From positions 3,619,001-3,683,000 of the forward strand of contig JAZARR010000059.1 of NCBI GenBank assembly GCA_037389465.1: a stretch of 64,000 nt of DNA. Reading direction: 5' to 3'. This DNA is from Baylisascaris procyonis (lineage: Eukaryota > Nematoda > Chromadorea > Rhabditida > Ascarididae). Below, piece after piece: positions 38,061 to 51,600 of the stretch; positions within the stretch are counted from its first letter, which is position 1, and each line of letters opens with the position of its first letter. The notes beneath the pieces are model-generated. The model had not been told where the DNA came from. It searched no databases and saw only the letters and a program-made list of their open reading frames with translations. The position numbers and the translations under genes are program-made.

Positions 38061-41000
38061 CGATATTCACGAAGTGTTCGTGAAAATACTTTTCATATTC
38101 GTCGCATTACAACTGAGCCGCTCACAGTCGAGGCAGGCACATATGTGCCATCACTACGCTCAAGCCTCACAAATTCACGTACTAGAGAAGACTTCAGCCG
38201 AGCACATTAAGACCATGTATTGCTGAGTGGCATGAAACCGATTGAAAACATGGTTTTTCAACATGGCCATTCGTGCCACTAAGTATGTAATCATACGCAA
38301 AGGCGGAATCCTTGGCAGTTGCCAGTTTAATGTGTAGGGAACTACGCTGAGAGACCTCATTGCTGCATAATGAGTGATATTACGCCTTCGCTAGCGGATC
38401 GTTGCACCATGGTAACCGCATTGCTGAATAAATCGGAACATGATAAACTGATATGCCAACAGTTGCGTCGTTACCATTTTAGTGCTGCACAGACGGTGAT
38501 ATGATAAGCTACTTCTGCAAACAGGCAGTTCCACCGTGAACTCCTTGCTACCGAAGCGATAATATAACACTTTCGTGCACAGGAACTTATAACGCAAATA
38601 TTATAGCAGCACCCGAGGTGAGCCATGATGTTTAAACCAGATGGCGTCTCCACCATGGCCACTCTCATGCTCGATGAGTCTGTAGAGCGCATCTCATACT
38701 GCTCAGAGTCGTACGTTAGTGAAGAAAAGGAAGAATCGGTGGCCAATGACAGTGTATAGAGGAACACTCATGCCACTAGACCATTGAGCTGCAGACAGTC
38801 AGGACGAATTGTATTCATTTACACGACTGAGGTTTCCGAATATTTGCGCTGAGAAGTAATTGCGCATGGAAGCACCCATTTATGGTGAGGGCGTTTGTAC
38901 CATGAGACATGTAGGTACAGAAAACTGCACCAAGTATTGGACGCTCGTTCATTTGGGCGCTCCTGTTATCGGTACGTAGTTGGGCAGTTCGAGAACTTGG
39001 AAAACAGAAGTGAAATGTCTTTATCTAGGGAACCGTTAGGCCTTAGCACTTATATCTGGTCTTAGCACTAGTTCAATTTTATGGCGAGATGTGTGACAGT
39101 GTCGAGAAGACCTTTCGAAGGAAATGCTTCTGTGCACAATTCGTATATCGTCTTGATTGGGTCCATCGATTGCCGCTGCAGATTTAGTATGTTGATTAAT
39201 TCGTTAAGGAAAGTTGTGTCAAACGCATTCAACAACGCCAACAGTGTTCGTCTATGTATATGATTCCGAGACGAGAAATAATATAGAAGTTGATTCAGCG
39301 ATGAGAGGGATAATGAACAAGAATTTGACGGCGAGAGAGAAAACTTATTGCAGCTGAGGTGAAACAATAAAATAATTCTTGTAGTTATTCGTCGCAGTGA
39401 AATCATGACGGGTGATGACTTCAAAAAAAGAATTGAAGTTCAAAGAATGAAAAGCGATTGAAAGCTCATAATCTGATTACATCTATCGTTGAAATGACAT
39501 AAACTAACGCGAAGCCAAGAAAGTTGAAGTTTTCTAAAATGTGTCACTTTATTGAGATGCCGGATGAATTCAATAATGCATACTTATATCCATGCGTAAA
39601 TCTCCCGCAGCGCAACTATTCGTAGTGAAAAAATTTGAAGGTCAGGCGACAACACTCCAGCGCATCATGAGCGTCAATTAGAGCGTATGCCTGCCACCAT
39701 AATTGCATTGCTCCATACATAAAAACCCTTCAGTGCTAATAATTAGCCCATATATGGAAGAATATGTATGTCGCTGAGTAGTATGTGGATAAATTGTGCG
39801 CAGTTCAACTGTGCATGACTTAAACGCAATGGCTTAAATTTCCTCTACTCAAATGTGTCTCAGACTACATTACAATGAACTGCGATTGCTCGTCCGCGTA
39901 TCACATGGAGGGAAAAAACAGTTGGATTAGCGATTGAGACAAAAAATCTTCATTTTATCGTGTGTGGTCTACTTAAATGTTAAAATGCAATAGAGCCAAA
40001 AAGACTGAAAATGAAACTGAAGAAAAACCACCGGAGAAATTACCAGCAGAAAAATTGTTATTTTTCTCAATATATCTGTAGAGTGATGAATGGACTCTGA
40101 GTAGTTTCAGCTTGCACAAAGCACTTTATCACTTTATATTATGCAAAAATCCGTTTAATAAAACAGAGGTAAAAAGTGCTATGTAAAAGTGGAAGTGATC
40201 AATGTCTATGTCTCCAACTAATGCAGAAATTTCAGGCAAGATGCGAAATTCTCTCTTAAAATTTTTTCCCACGAAATATCTCAGGGTGTTTTCTACATGA
40301 ACTAACAAAAATTATCGCAGCGATGACTGAAACAAACATTCATACGTAGTGCATTTAGAGACTTTGGAAGGAAGTCCATTTCTAGTAGAAGCGCAAGTAA
40401 TTAGTAGCCATCACAAAAACTGATGGGCGAATAATGTCATCTAAACGTCCTTAATCATCTGGTGCAATTTTGAAGCAAAAGCAGTTGCGGGAAATTTGGC
40501 ACACATTCGTTGTCTTGCAAATTCCAAAGAGCGTTTTTTCGTTAGAATCCGTTTGTTTTATAAAGTGAGCCTTAAAGCAGGTAGCATGAAAATGAAGCAA
40601 AACGAAAGAAAGCACTCCTACAAGTTTGCACTCAAATTTCGTATGGAATATCTTTAAATATGCTGTTGGAGAACGCGACACAAATCCTAAAGTTTCCTTC
40701 GACATTATCTTCAAACAAAAAAAGGACAGGGCAGAACATGTTCACAAAGCGTATGTAATCATAAGCTCCTTCTAACAAATTACGCCGATGCATTATCAGT
40801 GCTAGAACCGCTCAATTTTATAACACAGTAAACTGCCACATAGCAGCTCACTGGCGACAGAACTGATCGGGTTGAAAAGTGTGTGAAAATGAAAAAAAGA
40901 ATGGGCCTGTGAGCAGTTTTTATTGCAACAAAAGTGCATTAAATGTGGATGCGATCGCCTAAATTGGGATTGCAATCAGCATAAGTGACCGAATTATTAA

Positions 41001-42334
41001 TGAAGGGCAGGGAAGTGCTGCGAAGCAAAGAGCAAACACAGGCACGGCAGTTATCACGCTGTGAGGCTCTGTCTGGAGTCGCACTGAAAAGTACGACGAA
41101 TGGGATTGTAAAAGGTGAGCGTGCTCTACGCTCCTTTTGCAGCAATGTTGACATTCCGATGGCAAATGTCGTTATCGCGCTTACCGATTGTTCGATGCTG
41201 CATTTGAGAGATTTATGCGAAAAAGAAAACCCGTCATGTGAAACGTTTTTACCATTTCCGTGATTCCACTACGGGACTGCCATCATTTCTTCGTGAACAA
41301 AACACAGCCCATATGAAACTTTACTAGCATCGAATACCTTCCGAAACATTGATTCATGAAATACGCATAAATGGTGGATGCGACTCAGGAACAATGCAAT
41401 AATACTTTGCTCAGAGGCATCAAGCTTTCCGTTTCTATGTCCGCTGTTAATGGCCGCTGAACTAGGCTTCAAGTTCTTTGGCTTGGGCTTATGAGCCTGC
41501 GTATACTTGTTATTTCAATGACGAGCAAAGCTCACACTGCATTACAAAGCATGGCGTAAAAGGGAAACTGGGCATTAAAAGGAAACGCTAAAGATGGAAA
41601 CTAAAACATTTCGATACTTCTAAAGGAGTTGATAATTGTAAGAGCGCTACTTCCTTTCTTTCCGCTTCATTCGATTTGTAATTGTTACCACAACAGTGGA
41701 CGACGTTTATCAATAATGAGGATGAAATGGTTGTGCGCCTCGAAGGATAATCACATTCAGCTTCATTTGATGAAGCTTCTGTAGGCGTCCAAATATCAGG
41801 TTGCTGATGAAGCAGCGAAGCAAATAATTGTGAGGGCGTTCTGAGTGATTCCAGCTACAGGGTTAAGTCGAGTATACCCAACAGGTCGCAATTTCGATCT
41901 ATTTATTCGATTCTTCGGCTTTTGTAAGGTTTCAGAAAATTCACAGAAGTCCCACATTTGAAAGCTGTTGATTTTAGGAACTGCTTAATTGCCGAATGCC
42001 TTTCAAAAATGTTCACTGCTCATTTGGAATTGCCTATCGCGTTTGTGCAATTGAAGCAAAGCAGCATTTGGGGTGAACAATTAAGTGCGCGATTAATGGT
42101 GAAACTCAAAACTAGATTTGCTTTCGCCTCATAAAAAATTCGCACTCGTAAAGATGAAGATTCCCTCTTGGAGGTACAATAATGTGATTTGAAAAAAATC
42201 ACATCGCACTGGTTCATTAAAAACAACCGACGAATGTGTCTGGAACCGCAACAACTTCAAAAGATTGCTCACTTGATATGTTTTCATTATTTTTATAATG
42301 TTAGGTCATTGACTTTGGAAAAATCCGGCTTTTG

Positions 42335-42422
42335 TTTTAAGAATATGTGAGTGCTAATTTAAAAGAAAATGAAAGACGTTATCCCTGAATATATAGAGGA
42401 GCTGATTTTAAGAATATGTGAG
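42335..42422. repeat. Short direct repeat, 17 nt, two copies
   Basis: TTTTAAGAATATGTGAG occurs at 42335-42351 and 42406-42422 in otherwise unremarkable AT-rich sequence. Confidence 0.8.
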
Positions 42423-45400
42423 CAATGAATTAGATTGACAGTGTCGATATTGAGAGACAGTTGAAAATGCAGCAGAAAATTGCAAATTCATTCATCATCA
42501 ACAGAAACGTGGCTTTAATGAAGGTCAGCATTTTCTTCAAAAAAAGCTACAATCTGAAGTTGCGGTTGCTTCTGATGTTTGTACAACGTTCCATATCTCT
42601 CATTTTATGATTATTTGATATAGCGGATATCATTCATGCAGTGAATGATTTCAGATTAATATAAGGTAATTTGAGATCACATACACCGTATTCACGCAGT
42701 TTTGTAAATTCTCTTACGAATATTTCTTTTCTTTGCCAAAAAACTTTGCAGTCTTTGTGCTTGAGAAAGCATGTTACATCAGTAATATCACGCATGTCTG
42801 TCAAAAATCACAATTTCGGCTGCATTTAGGAATATATTTCAACATTCACCTATTCGGCTGGTAGGAGAATGAGCGGATCATCAAATGAATGCACGACTCT
42901 GTGTTTTGGTACCCAAAAATAGGCAGGCAAAATGACCGCAATTTTTTAATCTTTGCCGGGCAACTGAATAACCTCACAGTAGGATCAAAAGTTGCTTAAA
43001 ATTTCAAAATTGACTGACACAGCGACTGAATGCGGAACTCGTCCGGGTGAATATCAGTTGAATAAGCAAATAAATCTTCGAACACAATCGCACTCGCAAA
43101 TTTCAGGCCCCAAGCATAGGCACGTATATCCTCATTACACATGCAAATCATAATTAATGCACAAACAGTTTCAGTAGAAGTAAAGAAACGTATTTGTTCC
43201 ACTAAGCCATCGCGGCTGAGCGAAGATTCAAGCGTGGTTCATGCCATCTATAGCCTCCATCAGAGAGATTTTTTCAGGCGAATGATCTCTGAAATATGAT
43301 CATTGTCATAACTACAGTCCTCTTCATACATAAAACTTACTGCGCGCATAAAACAGTTTATGAGAGTGTGCGTCCTAGCACAACTGATAGGATGGAATGC
43401 GAAGTGATGTGAATCACTACTATGCATGTTTTAATCTTCGATTGCGCTAAAAGTGTTGAGAGAATCGGAAATTAGCGCATGGCCAGGAAGATCCAGCATT
43501 CGTTGATTCCATGCTACTTCATCGACTCATAAAAAAACGCAAAGTCCGCAGCATCGCAAGTCTTTCGACGTGTGAAACTGCCGATCGGACTTGCCGACAA
43601 CTGATCAAGTGAGATGGAAGTTTTCCTCGTGCAGAAATCTGCTCTTCCTATCATTCTCTTCTTTTGAAGATGTATGTCAAATGCAGGAGTGCTCCGAAAG
43701 TAATAACCGGTTTAAAAAATTAGAGGTTCAGATGGACAGTGCCGCTAATAGAACAAAATTTCCGTTCGCCGGTGATTCAGCACAGGGTATCAAGTTGCAA
43801 GTGAAATTTGATCGGAAATGAGCCTATTTTCAGAAGCTTTGATCAGCCACCAGCTGAAGACACTTCCTCCCAGTCCCGTTTCGCTTGTTAATGAAAAGAA
43901 CAAACAGAGTGAGAATGCAATTATTGCAGTATATATTAGAAGTTCAATTTGCCAGCGCTCATCATTGACATAGATTACTCGTTTTTCAAGAGAATCCTCA
44001 ATGCAATACCACTGTGGGCAATATACGCAAATGCGCCGATGCGTATGTACATTGTTTGACTTTCATTGCTCATCCACGAGGAGCAACTGAAACACGAATG
44101 ACATCGATGAGAGCAATTTGAAAGGACCCTTTTCGGCGTTGCAATAGCGCATTTTCGGGCCTACGTTGCAAATTGGACTTGTTTCTTCGAATACTGCAAT
44201 GCGCACGGCAGATATTACTCATGCTCGGACACAGCCATAACATTGCACATTTGTGTGCAAAATGTCACAAAAAATGAATGATTAAGGAGCAGCGAGTGAA
44301 ATGAACGGCTTTCCTATGCAAGCCACAGGAAGCTTAATTATCCTTCCCCAATACTGCCCATTTTTTTTATTCCTTGTGCACAGTGTAACCCAATTTTATA
44401 GGCGATAAATAAGTTTTCAATTCTGAAAGAAGGCTCAAAGAAGCATGACTTGCGCACTTGGAGATGAGAAGAAAAATGCTAGGCTGGATTACATTACCTT
44501 ATTTTAATCAAAAGAGCATCTTCCATTACGTATAAATGTCTCTTCATATCGCCTCTCTTTGTCTCGATAAACTGCTTACCTGAACCACCTGTTTCCTTCG
44601 ATATTTCTGAAAGGTCCCTTACACTGCAGGCCAACCTCTACTTTTCTTGTCGATCTGTGACATCCATTCTGTGATTCTCTTTCCCCATTTGCGGATATTT
44701 CTGCATTTATCTAAACCTCCTTATTCCAGCTTCAGTCATCCAGTGTTTCACTTTTGTTACCCCTCGGAGCCATTTGCTGGCTTTCCTATCAACTAATTTT
44801 GTTCTAATCATGATCCTTTCCATTCTTTTTTTCCGCCATTGCTGAAGCTGAATTATATGAATGTGGCTGAATTATATATGAACGCATTATGTTATTTGTT
44901 AACTATGTTTAGCATATGTCAACAGACATACTGGCCATAAGAACTGGAGTGGAACTCGCATTGCCTCGTGAAATTTTGAAGATTTTTTCGAAGTGTAAGC
45001 TCAGTATGCGACGTAATTTTTTGTAATTATCACTCCGACGACCTGTGTAGCAAAGTGCAATGTGTTGAGAATTTGAATTTGAGGCAAATGAGATATGTAC
45101 CTAAATTGGATACGCTATTTCGTCCGTTGGTGTGGCACCAACAGAAACAGCACACAAAGCTAATTGTCGTCCTATTATAGTGGGCTGAGGCAGAAGAACG
45201 ACCGTGTTTTGAGCAGGGGCCATCAATGAGGGAAAGGGGAGGGGAGAAAAAAAGGGGAAAGGGGAGAACAGCGGCTTTATTTGACGAGTGGATTCGCTAT
45301 TAATTTTTTATTATATGTTTAGCACTCGAAGCGATAGTTGTTTGGTAGGGCCACGTTCAATACCAACCATTTAATTGTCTCGTATTATTTCTTTAAAAAA

Positions 45401-48400
45401 TGGAGTCCATCTTATGCTCTAGATTCTTCATTTAGTAGATTCTTATGCATTGGTTATCTGTTCTCCCATTTTCTCCCCTTTTTATTTCGAGCCTATGCAT
45501 CGAACCATTCAACAGTTTTTGTAATACTTCATTCGGGGACAGGCGATCCTAAAATCGTTTACATCAGTTACCTGGTCAGTGCAAGTGCGTGCAGTGTTTG
45601 AGTGTGGAGATGGGAAAAGCCTGTAAGGATATCACTGCAGTCCTAATTCCTCAACTTTTTCATCCCATTCGTCAGAGTGGGAAGAATCTTATCAGTTTTG
45701 TTTGCCGCTCTGGCGCAGTCACACCATCAAACAGATGATGATGGATTGCTCGTACCGCTCCTTGATGCTGTCGTTTCTTATGAGTTCCAGTTTTCGAAAT
45801 GTGCATCCCAGCATAACTCTATCAATTATCAAGGCAGCACGAAGATCGGAGCCAATGATACGATAGTTGCTTTTTCATATGTCTAACAAGATATGCAAAT
45901 CTGGAGCAACAGCCGCTCAGTTCGGATAGAGAGGGCAATTCAAATGGCACTCCAAAAGACATTGGTGAACACATTTTGGAGGGAACAGTCACAATAACCA
46001 AAATCATTTCTTCAGCTCGGTTTCCAGCAAAAAACTCGGTCTTTGAACCACTGAGTATTATTTTGTAACTTGAAAAGCTACATAAAAATCTCTCATATAT
46101 GCTTGATATCACGAACATTGTTCAGTGGGACTTTCTTTCGGATAGCACACTGATATGTGCCAAGTGCTCATGAATGCGCCATGTAAACAAGATGTATAAT
46201 TCGGAAAGAAGCAAACAACAAATACGAATTGGGTGCATTTTACGCATAAATTGCATAAATCAGACGCTTCACAATACCACAGGAAGGTAAAGTGCCAACG
46301 TTTGAAGAGAATGCGGTGCATTTCACCAAAGAAACTGCTTCGTTTACCGCTTTATTACTGCTAAATGACGGATCTTGAAAATAGTGCGCCAATTGAACTC
46401 ATGCAAAATTCTTACGCCTTCTTGTCATATTGAGTAATTAACCATCTTCACCATTGATTAAGACCGTAGGAACTTTTTGAAATCTGCAATAGCATGTGCA
46501 TCATACTAACAACCGAGGTGCGAGCAAAAGGCATGCAATGAGATGTGATCTCCTTAGTTTTGTAAAACAGACCAAGCTCTTGCTATAAGCACAGCTAGGA
46601 AAAAAATTACATCTAATAATGTTCTCCCGAAAACATCAATCGCTTTTGCGAACCTATAATTGCAGAAGTATTTTTCACCTGCACCCGACTCTCATACAAA
46701 TCTTTTTCTTATGAAGCCGATCAATCACACCAACGAATGTTTAAAAAACCACTTTCCCTCGTACCCGTGCAGTCCAAAATTTGTATATGGAAAAGACACC
46801 ACAGCTAAGCTTATATAAACCGCAAAGGCAGTGTTCAATTGCAAAGAATTCAACGGACCTTTCTAGAGTGTACATTACACCACAACATCAGAATCATGTC
46901 CTTAGTATTGCAATCACCATTCTTGAAATTTAAAAAAGTCCTCTGCTCCTCTGCAACTATTGTTTAGAAGAAGGTCCCTTCCATCGGCATCTCATTTCGT
47001 CAGTTTATTTTCCGATTTACCACATTTCTTCATTATGACACAAGCAAAATAAGTTCTTAAGTCTTGAAGCTACATAACGGATTGCAAAAAAATGTACAAA
47101 TTGCTCTCGAGAAAATAAAATGCATGATTATTCGTTTTGGGCGATTTTTTCAGAAATACAACTATTTTGTTGAAAACCTGAAGAAGTCACAACTCATAAA
47201 TCACATATTCGAGCAGGTCTTTACACAGGAAAACTGATTATTCGGCTAAGTTTTGTTGACGATTTGCCGCCTTGTGAGTTTCGCTAAATGACGTGAAGTT
47301 ATCTTCGTGCGGTTTAGACTGTTTTCTGGTAAGTCGTGACCGAACTGAAAATAAAGTCTTTTTTTCTTCTTCGCTGCAATTAATGTGTCGTTATTCTTTC
47401 AATGTTTGCGAAATAACACCAGCAAACGAACTTTCAAAAGAAGTTTTATTTGCACTAGCCTTATGTATAAACTGATGATGCACCTACAGACAGAAATTGC
47501 ACAATTTTAGGGAAGAAAAAACTGGAAATGACAAAAAATTGTAGAAATGTTGGAAAGCTCTATCTGATTTTCAAATAGTTTACAACGTCAATAATGATTG
47601 CAACCATTATTTATGTGCGCTTGTATACGGAAGCTATATCTGCAAGAATAAAGTGCAGAAGACTCAAGCAGCTATGAATAGAACATTACCTTCATATAAA
47701 ATCAAAAAATTATTTCGCTTAAAGCAGTGCAATTTGGTATCGTTTCTTGTCGGCACATATCACTGACTGTTTCCTTCATTCTGTACAATATCAATTTCCA
47801 AGTAAGGAAATGATAGTTTTTGATTTTCTGGTAACTGAAAATCTGTTCATTTTCATGAGTACTGTGGACACTTTTAAAGCAGCAATTGAGCACTTGTTCT
47901 GTAATAGTTATCGCAAGATCCTCCCTCCCTCCTCTTCATAGAGCATATAATTCTGACTTCATGAAAGGAATAAGTTGATATATCGTTTCTGACGATGACC
48001 ATACTCTTGCTCATAAATGTTACTGCCCTGTTAAAATAACATTTTCCCAATGAAGTGACGTTCATTTCAACCAGTCTAGTAGGTTGATGAGAATTCGACG
48101 AATAAATCGTTCAGAAATCAATTTAATTCTTCCTTTAAAAATTCATGATAAAATAACTGTCAGTAAGGATAATGCGATTTTTTATGTGTGAAAACGCAAT
48201 AGAGAATGAAAAGAAGATAAAAAAGTTTCTGCCGAATTTGCACAAATAAAGTGAAATGTGAAATGACCAGAAACGAGCAGAAAAAAGCGAAGGTGTGAAG
48301 AGTGCGCTCAATAAATGGCTCTACGTCGAGCATTTACACATGATGGAAAACGCGAAATTGAATTGTTGAAGCCGATATTCGAGTGCATAATGTTTGTATA

Positions 48401-48642
48401 ACGCTCATAGAGGTAAAAAAAAAAAAACTATGGTTGTCTGCAATGGGATCTATTTCGGAACAAGGAGATCGTATAGCAATATAGCGCAAATACACAAGCT
48501 ATGTTGAGCAACAATCGGAGAAAACCTTTTCGTGTCTGGCATACAGCATACTCGAAGCGGTGGTAAATCACTTCATAGCATAACAACAAGAGTGATTAGA
48601 TTATTAATACTTGCGGTAAATATTTTTTCACACTGACCAATA

Positions 48643-48687
48643 TCTCTTATGCTCCTCCACAACACTGCTGTGAAGGAACATAAGAGA
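48643..48687 (-). ncRNA. Hairpin with 19-bp stem, candidate structured RNA
   Basis: On the minus strand the arm TCTCTTATGTTCCTTCACA pairs with TGTGGAGGAGCATAAGAGA across a 7-nt loop. All 19 positions pair, two as G-U. On the plus strand the same two positions would be C-A mismatches, so pairing is better on the minus strand. The stem is shorter than most microRNA precursors and does not extend outward. Transcription is not shown by the sequence. Confidence 0.35.
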
Positions 48688-51600
48688 GGGACAATGGCCG
48701 ATTTTAAACGTGAAAATTCTTCCTTCTATCGTTTTTCATAACAACATGTAGTGATTCGTAAATGAATCTGTTTTCTTTAGGAATTTTGGAATGCACATCA
48801 CTGTTTCGTCGACGCTGTCAGAGTATCGCTTACAAGATATGAACACTGAAAACAGTGTATAATTTGTCAAATTATAGGTTTGAATTGAGTGTGAAATAAT
48901 GTCAAAAAACTTTTCGATACCAAACAACAAACGTCGCAGAGCAGTATTAAATTAACGTCACAACATGCAGTGATTCGTGATTAATATGTTCTTCATCTAC
49001 TGCAGTAAAATTACTTTTTGAATCGCTAAGAATTTTCGAAAATGCTCACAAGTCTGGAATTTCTAAAGAAATACATAATTGCAATATATAAATATTTCTT
49101 TTGAAAAATACATCGTCACTGGAAAAGAAAGGAACGGCATCGCTAAGCATGCGGTTCGTTAATGTGTAGCGGTGTACTGCCTCATAAACAACATGTGCTG
49201 CTAGGGAAGTGAATTTTTTCGTCTTTTCTTTTGCAATTGACACACTGTATTGCTTTTTACTTTTAGTCCTGAACTATCCTCATCTCAAATAGTTCTTTGA
49301 ACGGAGGTAATTTCTTAAATTTAGTGCACGTGCTCCACATCTCTGAATGTACACACGCAGACGTTTGTTTGTGCGTGTCTGCATGTGTCTCTATGTATGC
49401 ATATATGTGCGTGTGTGTGTGTTTTTGTTGTGGTTGACGCGTTGTCATTATTATTGCGATGGTTTCAGTGAAATTGTCTTTGATTTAACCGCACTGTTTG
49501 TGTATCCTTTCATACATTGTTATGCGAGACATGTTTTTATCTTCCTGTATTTCCGGGCTCATCGCTTTCCTCTCCGCGAGTGAAATTGACTGTGACTAAC
49601 ATGTGTGGAAACTGTACAGGGAAATTGAACTTCCCTTATAAATTGGAAATAGCAGCGGTTATATTTATTCGTTAGTAAATAATAGCGGCATCAATTCACG
49701 TAGTCAGAATTTGCACCTGACGTTCAGAAAAAGGGGTACGGCATCTTTACGGGGACCTTCTCTCCCATGTTAAGCTAAAGCTTTCCCTCATGCGTTTTAG
49801 TTCTCACTTCAACGCTTCGCTTTAGCAGATGATATATGCGCCATTTCCCGTTTAATCACATTTTCAGCCATATTCGTGAAAAACACCCAAGTAGCAAACA
49901 GCAGCCGTCACTGAGAGCTACTCAAACACTTTCTTGTAGCAGAGCAAGAACGCGATCACTTTTACATACACTTTGAGCACCTGAGAGTTTTCTTCCTGCA
50001 GGGGTGGAGAATAAAAAGAACGAAATACGAAAAGAACATTAATTTCCGTATTTGGGAACTATATCACTGAATTATTTGAGTCTATCGTCACAAAATTTGC
50101 TATAACTTGTACTCACTACAAGTAGGACCGGCTTACCAAAACTTACAAGACATCATCGAGAAAAATACGAAAATCCTGGAGGCTAATACCGCAGCACATC
50201 TACGATCCTCCCCCCCCTGCCAGTTTCTTCTTCAATTCCAGATTTCATTCTAACTGTGCAATTACGAATTCACTTTCTTCTTTCCATTATGCATCCTTCT
50301 TTAGAAGTTTGAAAAATTTTGAGTGCCGTTGTTTATATGCTTACTTTAATTATTGACTTCTCTTCCAGGATTACACTTCTCTCTTCCAGGGAGTTGGAAA
50401 ACCTCTTAAGGAACCTTGGTAATTAGTCACCTCCGGCAAGTCCAAGAAAAAACCGGCTGCATAATACTAAAAACACGCAAACATGAAACCCTGAAAATTT
50501 CTGCTAATACAATTCATGTTCGTTGTGTTGAAAGCCTTATTACTGGAGGAAAAATTTAGATATCATACTTCTAGTCTCGCTCATTCTTCCCCTCTATTTT
50601 CTATATGCGTATATGATAGATGTTCCAGGTGGTGGCCCTTCATCGGAGAGCGAGACTCAACAGCCGCTTGTGTGGCCCTTCCACATCATCTTAGCTGAAA
50701 ACGCTATGTAGAAAAAGATATTTTCGGAGTAAACATCGCTCCTCGCGGATCATTGCAACCCAAATGCCCCCTCATTATGCTGAGGTAAAAGAAATCTGAA
50801 GATTGCTCATAAATGAAATATCATTACAAGTAAATCGTTATGGCAAATGTTCCTTGAATAGTAAATTTCATCAATGAGTGTGCCTGCAATTTCCTTCATA
50901 AAGCGATAAAATATTAATGTAAGACACAGCAAATAAATATGACATCGTTTAGCGTTATTTTCACTTTTGCATATTTAAATGGATCGATCAGAGCAATTTC
51001 TTTTAGAAACAATCAACGTCAGCACTAGCCGCAGGAAACTTGTGCATATTAAGAAAGAAATGATCTCTCTAGATGTCAGTTATTTAAAAGCTCTACGAAT
51101 CATGGCGTGCTCTAAAATTAAATGATTGCTTGTAACGGCCGCATATCTTATTTATGAATATCAATCATGCATATTTTATGCCTTGTCAGATAACAACTTT
51201 GAATGTTTATGCTCAAGCCATCCTCACTTGAGCACTGTTGGTTCATTGTACGAAAAGTTGCACTCCATATCTCACTTCATTGGTGAGGATAATTTCCTAC
51301 GTGGAAATTAGATGTTGGTGGTCCAACGAAAATGTGATATAGAATAAGCGAATTGAAAACTTTTTTTATTTCGCCAACACATCACTAGTTCATGCTATGT
51401 CAAAATTTGCTCGGACACAAGATCTTCAAAAGCGAAGACTCGGAATTTGTAATGTCGTGAAAAGCGAGATCACAGTATTAACAAGTACCAAAATTTGGTC
51501 GGTCAAATCGATCCAACTACTCCGTTTTTGATCGTCGACTATTGTTTGCGTTTAATTTTGCTGATCTACAGGAGTAATTTTAGGTTATCCACCACTGATG

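Noticed and set aside
40985..41263. 92-codon plus-strand frame with protein-like composition
   Set aside because: No homologous motif, no splice partners, and an equally long antisense frame overlaps it.
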